DNA from: Thaumasiovibrio sp047250365
Lineage (GTDB): Bacteria > Pseudomonadota > Gammaproteobacteria > Enterobacterales > Vibrionaceae
Assembly (NCBI RefSeq): GCF_047250365.1
Contig: NZ_JBLBVL010000015.1
Location: forward strand, 1-64,000
Direction: 5' to 3'
DNA: 64,000 nucleotides
In this document: positions 46,243 to 55,228 of the stretch, one piece after another
Layout: each line of letters begins with the position of its first letter
How positions within the stretch are numbered: the first letter of the stretch is position 1
The notes under the pieces: model-generated
Databases searched by the model: none
Told to the model about the DNA's origin: nothing
What the model saw: the letters and a program-made list of their open reading frames with translations, nothing else
Translations under genes and position numbers: made by a program

Positions 46243-47469
46243 TTAGCTCGGTGTTACCGACTGCTCTGTCGTTTTAGGCAAACGTACCGAAATAACGGTC
46301 GCCAAGGCTAAAAACGCAAACGAGACCCATAGGCAGGCAGCAAGCCCCGCCATTTGAAAGACCCATCCCGACAATATAGTGCCAATTAAACGCCCCATCG
46401 CATTGGCCATATAGTAAAAGCCAACGTCCAACGAGACCCCATCACCTTTGGCATAGCTTACGATTAAGTAACTGTGCAGAGATGAGTTAACGGCAAATAC
46501 TGCACCAAATATCATCAATCCAAATACAATAACAAACTGAGGATACCAACCAATCTGTACGCCATAAGCAACGAATGCGGTCACCAGCGTTAACACTCCA
46601 GCCCAACGCATTGCGGCATGTCCGTCAGGGGTGCGCCCATCAGCTTTACCCGTAATACGCGGCGCTAAACCTTGCACAAACCCATAGCCAATCACCCACA
46701 GAGCTAAAAAGCCACCCACCATGGAATGGTCCCAACCAAAAACCGTACCTAGATAAATAGGCAAAGCGATCACGAACCAGACATCACGCGCCCCAAACAG
46801 AAACATCCGCGCCAACGATAAACGATTGATGCTTGATGACTTTGAAAATAGGTGCTTAAACTTAGGTTTATTCTTCGCTTTACCCAAGTCGCTATCCAAC
46901 GCAAAAACACTGCCTACAAAGACTAACGACAACACCGCTGCCATTGCTAGCACCGCACCTTGGAAGCCTATCGTTGCCAGTAATACGCCACCAACGAAAA
47001 AGCCCACGCCCTTCAGTGCATTCTTAGACCCCGTTAATATCGCCACCCATTTATACAGTGCGCCTTGTTGATCTGAAGGAACCAAGGTTTTTATCGCACT
47101 TTTGGCGCTCATCTTATTAAGATCTTTTGCAATACCAGATAACGCTTGCGCCGCCATAACCCAAGGAATGGTAAGCCAACTACCAGGAACTGCCAGCATG
47201 AGTAGCGAGACGATCTGCATCCCTAAGCCAACATTCATTGTCCGATTAAGCCCTAATCTTGCCCCGAGCCAACCACCAACTAAATTTGTAACAACACCGA
47301 AAAACTCATAAAACAGAAACAGTGAGGCTATTTGGAGTGAGCTATACCCTAAGTCATAGAAATACAGCACCACTAACATTCTTAACGCACCGTCTGTTAC
47401 GGTGAAATTCCAGTAGTTAAACGTCACCAACATGTATTGGCGAACTGCTCTTGAAAGATTCATTAACAT
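46243..47469 (-). CDS. arsJ: Organoarsenical efflux MFS transporter ArsJ (408 aa)
   Basis: ArsJ exports 1-arseno-3-phosphoglycerate, the unstable product made when GAPDH uses arsenate. Family stretches: YWNFTVTDGALRMLVVLYFYDLGYSSLQIA at the N-terminus and KDLNKMSAKSAIKTLVPSDQQGALYKWVAILTGSKNALKG near residue 120; about 12 TM helices. It follows the phosphatase gene by 56 nt containing a perfect 7-bp hairpin (47496-47513). The GAPDH two genes upstream confirms the assignment. Confidence 0.93.
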   Translation of the reverse strand: MLMNLSRAVRQYMLVTFNYWNFTVTDGALRMLVVLYFYDLGYSSLQIASLFLFYEFFGVVTNLVGGWLGARLGLNRTMNVGLGMQIVSLLMLAVPGSWLTIPWVMAAQALSGIAKDLNKMSAKSAIKTLVPSDQQGALYKWVAILTGSKNALKGVGFFVGGVLLATIGFQGAVLAMAAVLSLVFVGSVFALDSDLGKAKNKPKFKHLFSKSSSINRLSLARMFLFGARDVWFVIALPIYLGTVFGWDHSMVGGFLALWVIGYGFVQGLAPRITGKADGRTPDGHAAMRWAGVLTLVTAFVAYGVQIGWYPQFVIVFGLMIFGAVFAVNSSLHSYLIVSYAKGDGVSLDVGFYYMANAMGRLIGTILSGWVFQMAGLAACLWVSFAFLALATVISVRLPKTTEQSVTPS

Positions 47470-47495
47470 CTATAACCCGAACCTGAATATTAAAA

Positions 47496-47513
47496 GAGGC
47501 ACCGAAGTGCCTC
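47496..47513 (-). promoter_or_regulatory. Hairpin between phosphatase gene and arsJ
   Basis: GAGGCAC / GTGCCTC with a CGAA (TTCG on the transcript) loop, a very stable tetraloop hairpin. No T run follows directly on the transcript, so it probably tunes mRNA stability. Confidence 0.6.
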
Positions 47514-47525
47514 TCGTTATCAATC

Positions 47526-48035
47526 TTATTGCGCAGCAATACTATCTATATAGTCAATTTGAACCTGTTTAGTAAATGCGCCTGGGCGTAAAGCCTGAAC
47601 ATCGGTCTTAATTTTGCTGATGTCCCAGCCCAGAGAAAGCAGTAGGTGAGCAGCAAGTAAACCAGTGCGGCCTGATCCACCCATACAGTGCATCACGATC
47701 TTTTCCCCGCCCGCAACACGCTGCTGCAGCTCAGGTAACGCTGCTTGCCAAAGGTCGTTGAAATCCGCACGCGGCGCTTCATCATCCTCAATCGGTAAAT
47801 GGAACCATGCCAAACCTGCCGCTTCGATTTCTTTCGGCAATGCGGCAACACCTGCTTTTTCCATCTCTTCATTGCTTAATGCAGTAACAACAACAGTGGC
47901 ACCTTGCTCTTTTAGCTGTTGAATAGAAGTGACAAGATCAATACCTTTGGTACCAGGACAAGGCGTTAGAATTAAAGCTGCGCCTTGCTCTGTTACCGGT
48001 AATTCCCAAGTTGGATGTGTCATATTAATTCCCAT
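47526..48035 (-). CDS. Dual-specificity-type phosphatase in the ars operon (169 aa)
   Basis: Cys-based phosphatase fold. The P-loop is HCMGGSGRTG (HCX5R) at about 114-123, with a candidate general acid in IEDDEAPRADFNDL. It resembles CDKN3-like small phosphatases. ATG at 48035 overlaps the GAPDH stop (TAATG); an ATG four codons later also has GGGA upstream. Its role in arsenic handling is not established; it may dephosphorylate a phospho-compound made in the pathway or act on arsenate as other HCX5R enzymes do. Confidence 0.8.
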   Translation of the reverse strand: MGINMTHPTWELPVTEQGAALILTPCPGTKGIDLVTSIQQLKEQGATVVVTALSNEEMEKAGVAALPKEIEAAGLAWFHLPIEDDEAPRADFNDLWQAALPELQQRVAGGEKIVMHCMGGSGRTGLLAAHLLLSLGWDISKIKTDVQALRPGAFTKQVQIDYIDSIAAQ

Positions 48036-49036
48036 TATTGCAGTGCTACGGTTCTTACAAGTTCTGCTGTGCGAGTGGCATAACCCATTTCGTTATCATA
48101 CCATGCGTAAATTTTTACCATACGAGTGCCAACCACCATCGTTGATAGCGCATCGACGATAGTGGAACGCTGATCACCGCGGTAATCGATAGAGACTAAT
48201 GGCTTCTCTTCAAAACCTAAAATGCCTTTTAACTCACCTTCTGACGCTTCTTTCAATAATGCATTCACTTCTTCAGCTGTCGTGTCACGCTCAACATCAA
48301 AAATGATATCAGTTAGCGAAGCATTGGCGAGTGGAACACGTACTGCGTGACCGTTAATCTTTCCTTCTAGCTCAGGGAAGATTTCAACAATGGCTTTCGC
48401 TGAACCGGTCGTGGTTGGAATCAAGCTCATACCACAGGCACGGGCACGACGAAGATCTTTGTGTGGGGCATCTAGGATTGTCTGTGTATTCGTCAAATCA
48501 TGAATCGTTGTAAACGACGATTGTGCAATGCCCAGTTTTTCATGAATCACTTTTACAATTGGAGCGATACAATTTGTGGTACAAGAAGCAGCGGTAACAA
48601 TACGATGCTCTTCAGGGTTGAAGATATGATCGTTAACGCCAACAACGATATTAGCAATACCGTCTTCTTTAACTGGTGCAGAGACAACGACGCGACCAAC
48701 ACCTTGATCTAGGTACTTGTTTAAAAACACTGAGCTACGGTGTACACCCGTAGCTTCAATCACAACGTCACAACCAGACCAGTCGACATCATCAATCTCA
48801 CGCGCTTGCGTAGTCTTTAAAGATTTACCGTCAATGACAATTGCATTGTCCGTTGCTTCAACAGCGTGATGCCAACGGCCCTGTACTGAATCAAACTCAA
48901 GAAGGTGGGCTAACGTCGCTGCATCACCCGCAACGTCATTAATCTGTACAAACTCGATCTCTGGCCAATCGAATGATGCTCGCATCGCTAAACGGCCGAT
49001 GCGGCCAAAACCATTAATACCTACTTTGATTGTCAT
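48035..49036 (-). CDS. ArsJ-associated glyceraldehyde-3-phosphate dehydrogenase (333 aa)
   Basis: NAD-binding GINGFGRIGRL at the N-terminus and catalytic Cys in AASCTTNCIAPIVKVIHE, with YDNEMGYATRTAELV near the end. In ars operons this GAPDH uses arsenate in place of phosphate to form 1-arseno-3-phosphoglycerate for ArsJ. It lies directly after arsR and shares overlapping codons with the phosphatase gene, so it is an operon member, not the housekeeping copy. Confidence 0.94.
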   Translation of the reverse strand: MTIKVGINGFGRIGRLAMRASFDWPEIEFVQINDVAGDAATLAHLLEFDSVQGRWHHAVEATDNAIVIDGKSLKTTQAREIDDVDWSGCDVVIEATGVHRSSVFLNKYLDQGVGRVVVSAPVKEDGIANIVVGVNDHIFNPEEHRIVTAASCTTNCIAPIVKVIHEKLGIAQSSFTTIHDLTNTQTILDAPHKDLRRARACGMSLIPTTTGSAKAIVEIFPELEGKINGHAVRVPLANASLTDIIFDVERDTTAEEVNALLKEASEGELKGILGFEEKPLVSIDYRGDQRSTIVDALSTMVVGTRMVKIYAWYDNEMGYATRTAELVRTVALQ

Positions 49037-49064
49037 ACTCTAATTCCTACTTTTAATTTGATTA

Positions 49065-49406
49065 TCAACAACTTGACTCTTCATCAAGCTGCAGATTTAA
49101 AAAGCTTTCGTTATCTTGATTGTATTGCGTTAACAGGCAGTTTGACTCTCCCAAGCCATTAATGACTTTGCGTGCCCAGCCAGGAAGATTAGGAGACAAA
49201 CTGTAATAGACCCACTGCCCACAACGCTCATCGACTAATACACCTGACTGGCGTAACTGAGCAAGGTGTCGCGAAACTTTCGGTTGCGATTCCCCTAAAG
49301 CCTCTGTGATATGACACACGCAACTGCGTTCATGACGACAGATCAGTAACAAACAACGGACTCGTGTTTCATCAGAAAGCATTTTAAAAAAGAGATGGGG
49401 AAGCAT
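49065..49406 (-). CDS. arsR: ArsR-family arsenic-responsive repressor (113 aa)
   Basis: Winged-helix repressor released by arsenite-type ligands. Metal-binding CVCHI follows ERS in the DNA-binding region (LLLICRHERSCVCHITEALGESQPKVSRHLAQLR), and further Cys lie near the C-terminus (SSC). I chose MLPHLFFKML at 49406 because GAGG is upstream and because the operator at 49421-49442 would otherwise be inside the coding region. First gene of the ars operon. Confidence 0.92.
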   Translation of the reverse strand: MLPHLFFKMLSDETRVRCLLLICRHERSCVCHITEALGESQPKVSRHLAQLRQSGVLVDERCGQWVYYSLSPNLPGWARKVINGLGESNCLLTQYNQDNESFLNLQLDEESSC

Positions 49407-49420
49407 AAAACAAAACCTCA

Positions 49421-49442
49421 TATATACGCATATCCGTATATA
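49421..49442. promoter_or_regulatory. ArsR-type operator
   Basis: A palindrome with arms TATATACG and CGTATATA around CATATC, just upstream of arsR. This imperfect ATATACG..CGTATAT type is typical of ArsR/SmtB sites and predicts autorepression of the operon. Confidence 0.8.
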
Positions 49443-49522
49443 GTACATTTGTTATGAGGATTGTAAACAGCTAAGGGTGAGTTTTATATGAAGGTTCTGT
49501 GACAGGTTACTTATTGGCAGGT

Positions 49523-49554
49523 AAAAAAAAGCCCCGGTCAATGACCGAGGCTTA
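49523..49554 (-). terminator. Terminator of the EF-G gene
   Basis: A 10-bp stem AAGCCTCGGTCA / TGACCGGGGCTT with a short loop, followed on the minus strand by a run of eight or nine T. Confidence 0.92.
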
Positions 49555-49573
49555 TATCAAGTAAAAACGTTAA

Positions 49574-51661
49574 TTACTTATTAGCGTTTTTCTCTTTTTG
49601 TTCAGCGATGACTGTTTCTGCAACGTTTGCAGGACATGCTGAGTAGTGAGAGAACTCCATAGAGAACTGACCACGACCAGATGTCATTGTACGTAGAGTA
49701 CCGATGTAGCCGAACATCTCAGAAAGAGGAACGTCTGCTTTGATACGTACGCCAGTAGTACCAGCTTGCTGATCTTTGATCATACCACGACGACGGTTAA
49801 GGTCACCGATAACATCACCAACGTGATCTTCTGGAGTGAACACGTCAACGTGCATGATAGGCTCAAGAAGCTGAGCACCAGCTTTAGGCATAGACTGACG
49901 GAATGCACCTTTCGCTGCGATTTCGAATGCTACTGCAGATGAATCGACTGCGTGGAAGCCACCGTCGAATAGCTCAACTTCAACGTCTAGCGTTGGGAAG
50001 CCTGCAAGAACACCATTTTCCATCATGCCAGCAAAACCTTTCTCGATTGCAGGCCAGAATTCTTTAGGTACGTTACCACCAACAACAGATGATGTGAACG
50101 TGAAGCCAGAGTTAGGCTCACCTGGTTTGATACGGTAATCGATCTTACCGAACTGACCAGAACCACCAGACTGTTTCTTATGCGTGTAGCTATCTTCAAT
50201 TGCTTGAGTAATAGTTTCACGGTAAGCAACCTGAGGCTGACCAACAATTAGGTCAACACCGTAAGTACGCTTAAGGATATCAACTTTAATGTCTAGGTGA
50301 AGCTCACCCATACCTTTAAGGATGGTTTCGCCTGAATCTTCATCAGTCTCAACTTGGAACGATGGATCTTCTGCAACCATCTTACCGATAGCGATACCCA
50401 TTTTCTCGCTGCCGCCTTTATCTTTTGGAGATACAGCGATAGAGATTACTGGTTCTGGGAAGATCATTGGCTCAAGCGTACACTCGTGCTTAACATCACA
50501 TAGAGTGTGACCAGTTTGAACGTTCTTCATACCTACTACAGCGATGATGTCACCCGCTTGAGCAGTAGTTAGTTCGTTACGCTCATCTGCTTGCATCTCA
50601 ACCATACGGCCGATACGCTCAGTTTTACCTGTTGCAGAGTTAAGGATAGTGTCACCTTTGTTCATCACACCTGAGTAGATACGGATGAAAGTAAGGGCAC
50701 CGAAACGGTCGTCCATAATTTTGAACGCAAGCGCTTTTAGTGGTTCTTCAGCTGATACCGTTGCTACTTCGCCAGTTGGCTCACCAGTTTCTGGATCAGT
50801 TAGTGGCTGAGGATCAACTTCAGTTGGTGATGGTAGGTAGTCTACTACCGCATCAAGAAGAAGTTGCATACCTTTGTTCTTGAACGCAGAACCACAGTAA
50901 GTTGGGAAGAACGCTAGGTCACGAGTACCTTTACGGATACAACGCTTAATGTCTTCAACAGAAGGCTCTTCACCTTCCATGTAAGCTTCCATTAGGTCAT
51001 CGTCTTGCTCAACAGCAGTTTCGATTAGCTCTTCACGGTACTGTTCTACTTCATCAACCATATCCGCTGGGATTTCTTTGATTTCGTAGTTTTCTGGAAG
51101 ACCAGTGTCATCCCAAACGAACGCTTGACGGCTTAGTAGGTCAACAACACCAACGAACTCGTCTTCACGGCCGATTGGTAGAACCATTACTAACGGGTTT
51201 GCACCTAGAACGTTTTTAACTTGGTCACAAACGTTAAAGAAATCTGCACCCATACGGTCTAGTTTGTTAACGAAAATCAGACGAGCAACTTCTGATTCGT
51301 TAGCGTAACGCCAGTTGGTTTCTGACTGAGGCTCAACGCCGCCAGAACCACAGAATACACCAACACCACCATCAAGAACTTTAAGAGAACGGTATACTTC
51401 AACGGTGAAGTCAACGTGTCCTGGAGTATCGATAACGTTTAGACGGTGGTTGTTCCAGAAACAGCTAACTGCTGCTGACTGGATAGTAATACCACGCTCA
51501 GCTTCCTGTTCCATGAAGTCAGTGGTTGATTCGCCATCATGAACTTCACCAGTCTTGTGGATCTGGCCAGTTAGCTTAAGGATACGCTCGGTAGTGGTAG
51601 TTTTACCCGCATCAACGTGCGCGAAAATACCAATGTTTCTGTATTTTGATAAATCAGTCAT
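49574..51661 (-). CDS. fusA: Elongation factor G, stand-alone copy (695 aa)
   Basis: EF-G translocates the ribosome using GTP. G1 HVDAGKTTTTERIL, G3 IDTPGHVDFT, G4 NKLDRMGAD and the domain IV/V segments (e.g. SGRGQFSMEFSHY) are complete. It is not in the usual rpsL-rpsG-fusA-tuf cluster, so it is probably the second EF-G that many vibrios carry. Codon use is strongly biased (CGT, GGT, AAC), indicating high expression. A small hairpin (AACGCGA / TCGCGTT) lies in its 5' leader at 51706-51728. Confidence 0.92.
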   Translation of the reverse strand: MTDLSKYRNIGIFAHVDAGKTTTTERILKLTGQIHKTGEVHDGESTTDFMEQEAERGITIQSAAVSCFWNNHRLNVIDTPGHVDFTVEVYRSLKVLDGGVGVFCGSGGVEPQSETNWRYANESEVARLIFVNKLDRMGADFFNVCDQVKNVLGANPLVMVLPIGREDEFVGVVDLLSRQAFVWDDTGLPENYEIKEIPADMVDEVEQYREELIETAVEQDDDLMEAYMEGEEPSVEDIKRCIRKGTRDLAFFPTYCGSAFKNKGMQLLLDAVVDYLPSPTEVDPQPLTDPETGEPTGEVATVSAEEPLKALAFKIMDDRFGALTFIRIYSGVMNKGDTILNSATGKTERIGRMVEMQADERNELTTAQAGDIIAVVGMKNVQTGHTLCDVKHECTLEPMIFPEPVISIAVSPKDKGGSEKMGIAIGKMVAEDPSFQVETDEDSGETILKGMGELHLDIKVDILKRTYGVDLIVGQPQVAYRETITQAIEDSYTHKKQSGGSGQFGKIDYRIKPGEPNSGFTFTSSVVGGNVPKEFWPAIEKGFAGMMENGVLAGFPTLDVEVELFDGGFHAVDSSAVAFEIAAKGAFRQSMPKAGAQLLEPIMHVDVFTPEDHVGDVIGDLNRRRGMIKDQQAGTTGVRIKADVPLSEMFGYIGTLRTMTSGRGQFSMEFSHYSACPANVAETVIAEQKEKNANK

Positions 51662-52147
51662 TGTTTTACTCTAACAATTACGGTCACTATTAGGGTGTGA
51701 AGTATAACGCGAGAATTTAAATCGCGTTAGTGATTCGCTGCTTTTGTTGGTTCTCACTATGTTAAGCGGACAGTTTACGACCATAACAGCAGCAAATTGC
51801 TCAGAAAACCAACTCTCAAGTAGACTTAGCTGGTGATTCTACGCCAAATCACCACCACATTGCGAGTCTTTCATGTCAACAAATCGCACTTTTCTTGCTG
51901 ATTAAGCGTAGAGCCCCTAACAAGAGATAGCAAACCAACGTTAAAAAACACTGATTACCGCCTTGTTAGATGTCTTAATAATGCGACATCTACGGTAGTA
52001 ACAACATTAAAATCTGTGTATTGACTCGGTTTTTTCAACCCCTCCCCTTTATTACCTAATCAGCTTCAGATCACAATGGATTGAGGAAAATATGCATTAA
52101 TACAGAAGATTATCAATTGCCTCATAAAGTCGGGAGAAAGGTAGGCT
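51662..52147. other. Intergenic region between EF-G and the TPR operon
   Basis: About 486 bp, divergent promoters expected. The EF-G side contains the leader hairpin at 51706-51728. I see no open frame with a ribosome site, no repeat and no RNA gene. Confidence 0.5.
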
Positions 52148-53587
52148 GTGAACCATAAGCAACGACAGTTTGAAACTAAGTTAGAAACGCTAAATTCTAT
52201 CATAGAAACAGATCCGCACTCTGTACTTAACCAAGCCCGCCAACTGGAACATGAGGCACTGTTGCTAAACTATATCCAAGGTCGTGTTCAAATCTACCTG
52301 ACCATCTCATTTGCACATTGGCATTTGATGAATTACGTCGAAGGCATCAAAGCCGTTAGAAAAGCATCAAAGCTTGAAAAAGAGCTAGATACCGATGAGA
52401 AAAGAGCGGCAGTATGTCATCTTTACGCGCTGAACTATTGGGGACAAGCCAAATACTATACCGCACAACGCTATTGGTTAGATACGCTTGAAAACGCCAG
52501 TCTAAATAGTCAATCGGAGCTAGAAATCGAAGCGTTAATCGGCCTCGGTAATGTCTGGCGAATAACCAATGCATTGCATTCCGCTGAGAAAGCACACTTA
52601 CTCGCCTTAGAGCTAGCAGAAAATGCCGGGCTGAACGTTCTAACAGGAAAAGCGGCCATTTTATTGGCTTGGGACCGTAATCTGCTCAAAAACTATCAAG
52701 GGATGCTCACTGTACTGCATATCGCCGAACGACCATTACAAGGCTACCCTAGCCCAACTTGGCAAGCCGAAATCCACGATTTTCGCGCCCTCGCCTACTT
52801 AGGTTTGAATCGACTTGAAGAGGCAACACATTCGAGTCAAATGGCCATCGCGATCGCTACACAGCACAAGCTGACGTGGATGGTGGCACACTCATCTATT
52901 ACCCACGCCCGTATCGCGTATTCGAGCAAACAATACGGCCTGACCTGTGATCTACTTGAAAGCGCCTTGGGTGCGGCTAAACAATTTGATCGAGGGGAGC
53001 TGCTCTCACAAATCTGCAAACTGCTATCCGAAAATGCGCAAAAGATGAATGATGAAAAGTCAGCATTAAAGTATTTCCGTCAATACCGACACTACATGAT
53101 TGATTTGCTACAAGATAAATCACTGACACTAGGAAAGGATAAAGCCAAGTCATCACTCAATGCATTAAATCAAAAAGCGTATAAAAATATTAACCGACTC
53201 AGCGCATCAATTGAAAAAGCGCGCGTATCAGTATTCAATCACTATGTGTTACAAAAAGAGTGGCAACCTTTGCTCAATACACTATCAACCAGCTCAGACG
53301 CCATTCATGTATTACTCATCACCTCTGACAACGGAGAGCAATTGAATACAATGCTGGGCGTTGCTCATAGCTGTTGTAGCGGTGCGGATAAAATGACCGT
53401 TTTAGAAAAGAAAACTATCGCCATGGCACTCTCTAAAGATAGCTTATCTATCTCTTACACCCTGTTGTCTAACTTTATCACCAGTGTTCCTTGGAAACAG
53501 TCTTCTGTTCCACAGCTACGTGCGCTGCAACTTCACGAATTTAATCAATGGTGGTTAGGTGCGGCACTTAAGGACGTCACATGTTAG
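52148..53587 (+). CDS. TPR-repeat protein, likely partner of the downstream GGDEF protein (479 aa)
   Basis: Soluble helical repeat protein starting with GTG at 52148 (MNHKQRQFETKLETLNSIIE). Helix pairs such as EIEALIGLGNVWRITNALHSAEKAHLLALELAENAG are TPR-like through about residue 320, then a non-repeat tail. No catalytic domain recognised. It overlaps the GGDEF gene by 7 nt, so the pair is co-translated. TPRs may sense a ligand or partner protein; this is inferred from fold and context. Confidence 0.7.
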   Translation: MNHKQRQFETKLETLNSIIETDPHSVLNQARQLEHEALLLNYIQGRVQIYLTISFAHWHLMNYVEGIKAVRKASKLEKELDTDEKRAAVCHLYALNYWGQAKYYTAQRYWLDTLENASLNSQSELEIEALIGLGNVWRITNALHSAEKAHLLALELAENAGLNVLTGKAAILLAWDRNLLKNYQGMLTVLHIAERPLQGYPSPTWQAEIHDFRALAYLGLNRLEEATHSSQMAIAIATQHKLTWMVAHSSITHARIAYSSKQYGLTCDLLESALGAAKQFDRGELLSQICKLLSENAQKMNDEKSALKYFRQYRHYMIDLLQDKSLTLGKDKAKSSLNALNQKAYKNINRLSASIEKARVSVFNHYVLQKEWQPLLNTLSTSSDAIHVLLITSDNGEQLNTMLGVAHSCCSGADKMTVLEKKTIAMALSKDSLSISYTLLSNFITSVPWKQSSVPQLRALQLHEFNQWWLGAALKDVTC

Positions 53588-55104
53588 AGTTAAATTCCCC
53601 TTCACCATCCCTAAAAACACCGCAACCTTTTGGCCCATTATTAAAAGGCAATAAGCCAGCCTTAAACGACGCGGTGCACTACGCTAGCCAAGGGCTGTTA
53701 CAGCAAGCCAAAGATGCTTTAGATACCTATGAAGAAATACGTCAGTTTCCAGAAGATGTTGATACAACCTTCGAAGGCTACATTCTTATTTACCAATATT
53801 ACTGTGATCACAGTTACTATGAGCAAGCATTAGCGCTCCTAAATCGTATTGTCGATATAGCGACTCAATATGGCCGTGTCGACTACTTTTCTGCCGCCAC
53901 CATCGGAATGGGAAACCTCTGCGAGATATATGGCAAACCTAATCAAGCACTAAAATTTTATAGTATCGTGCGTGGTTTGATGCCGACAATTATGGATGCA
54001 GAAAGCGCACTACAAGTTCATCTCCACTTTTTAAGTTGCTGTATTACCCTGAATAAAAGACATAGCGCTCAGCATCATTTAGAGCGTTGCTTAGAACTAA
54101 GTGAACAGTGCAAACAGCCCGTCTATTTTAATAGTATTTTGTATTACCAAGCTGTGCTCTCGCGCTTAAATGGTAACAAGCGCCAAGCCTTAATCTCTCT
54201 TAGCCAAATATCTCATCAAGCGGCACAATTTGATTCAATTTGGCTCTACCTCGAAAGCAAGCGTGAAGTTGCTAACTGCCTTATTGAAGCAAATCGGCCT
54301 GAACTGGCACAGATTATTATGGAAAAATGCGTTTACTATGCTCGATTACATGGCAACCAAAACACACTTAGACGGATGCTCGTTACACTGAGTTTAGCTT
54401 TAGAAGCCAGTGGGCAGTTCGAACACGCATTGCAAGTCGAGAAACAAATCTTACCTATTGAAATGCAAACCATCTCTCGCATTCCAATTAGCGAGCTTGG
54501 CGGCTACACCCTACGCAAACTGTACCATTGCGAAATTCAGATAAAACTCGCCTTATCTGAACAAAAAAATGCTGAGCTCATCGAGCACTCTCGGCAGCAG
54601 AAGCATCAAATGCAGGCACTCAAAAAAGAGACATTATTAGATCCGCTAACCGGCCTGTATAATCGACGCTGGCTTGATGCAACGTTGTTACAACTCAATG
54701 CGTTTGAGCAAGATATCACTATCGTTATTCTCGATATTGACTACTTTAAAGAGATCAATGATACCCACTCTCACCTAGCTGGTGACAATGTGCTCCGCCA
54801 AATTGCAACCATCATAAAGCAACAATTTAAGCCTTTCCACTGCTGCCGCTTTGGCGGAGAAGAGTTTATTATCGTCATGCCAGACACCAGCCAAGCTGAT
54901 GCCTACCAATTAACAGAAGCATGTCGAAAAGCTATTTCTGCATCGCCTTGGTGCCACATTTTGGGAGAACAAGGCTTAACTGTTAGCGCTGGCATCGCAT
55001 CAAATCATACCAATATGCCTATCGAACCACTGCTGCAAGACGCAGACGCTGCGCTGTATAAAGCAAAAAACAATGGTCGCAACCAAACCTGTATTTATCG
55101 TTAA
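53581..55104 (+). CDS. TPR-domain diguanylate cyclase (507 aa)
   Basis: Makes cyclic di-GMP from GTP. The N-terminal 320 residues form TPR-like helices; a short coiled coil (LSEQKNAELIEHSRQQKHQM) leads to the GGDEF domain at about 350-507. It starts LLDPLTGLYNRRWLDATL, has the substrate site LDIDYFKEINDTHSHLAGDNVL and the active-site CRFGGEEFIIV. The RxxD inhibitory site expected 5 residues before GGEEF is absent (QFKP), so product feedback is probably weak. No signal or TM: cytoplasmic. Confidence 0.92.
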   Translation: MLELNSPSPSLKTPQPFGPLLKGNKPALNDAVHYASQGLLQQAKDALDTYEEIRQFPEDVDTTFEGYILIYQYYCDHSYYEQALALLNRIVDIATQYGRVDYFSAATIGMGNLCEIYGKPNQALKFYSIVRGLMPTIMDAESALQVHLHFLSCCITLNKRHSAQHHLERCLELSEQCKQPVYFNSILYYQAVLSRLNGNKRQALISLSQISHQAAQFDSIWLYLESKREVANCLIEANRPELAQIIMEKCVYYARLHGNQNTLRRMLVTLSLALEASGQFEHALQVEKQILPIEMQTISRIPISELGGYTLRKLYHCEIQIKLALSEQKNAELIEHSRQQKHQMQALKKETLLDPLTGLYNRRWLDATLLQLNAFEQDITIVILDIDYFKEINDTHSHLAGDNVLRQIATIIKQQFKPFHCCRFGGEEFIIVMPDTSQADAYQLTEACRKAISASPWCHILGEQGLTVSAGIASNHTNMPIEPLLQDADAALYKAKNNGRNQTCIYR

Positions 55105-55228
55105 CCGTAGATAAGCCACAACACACCTTGTCGTGGCTTATAAAAAGAAGCTAACTATTGCGTTCTACTCTCAACTGGATTTCGCAATGAACCGCGAATT
55201 GTTCAAACAATTAACGCAATAAATGCGT

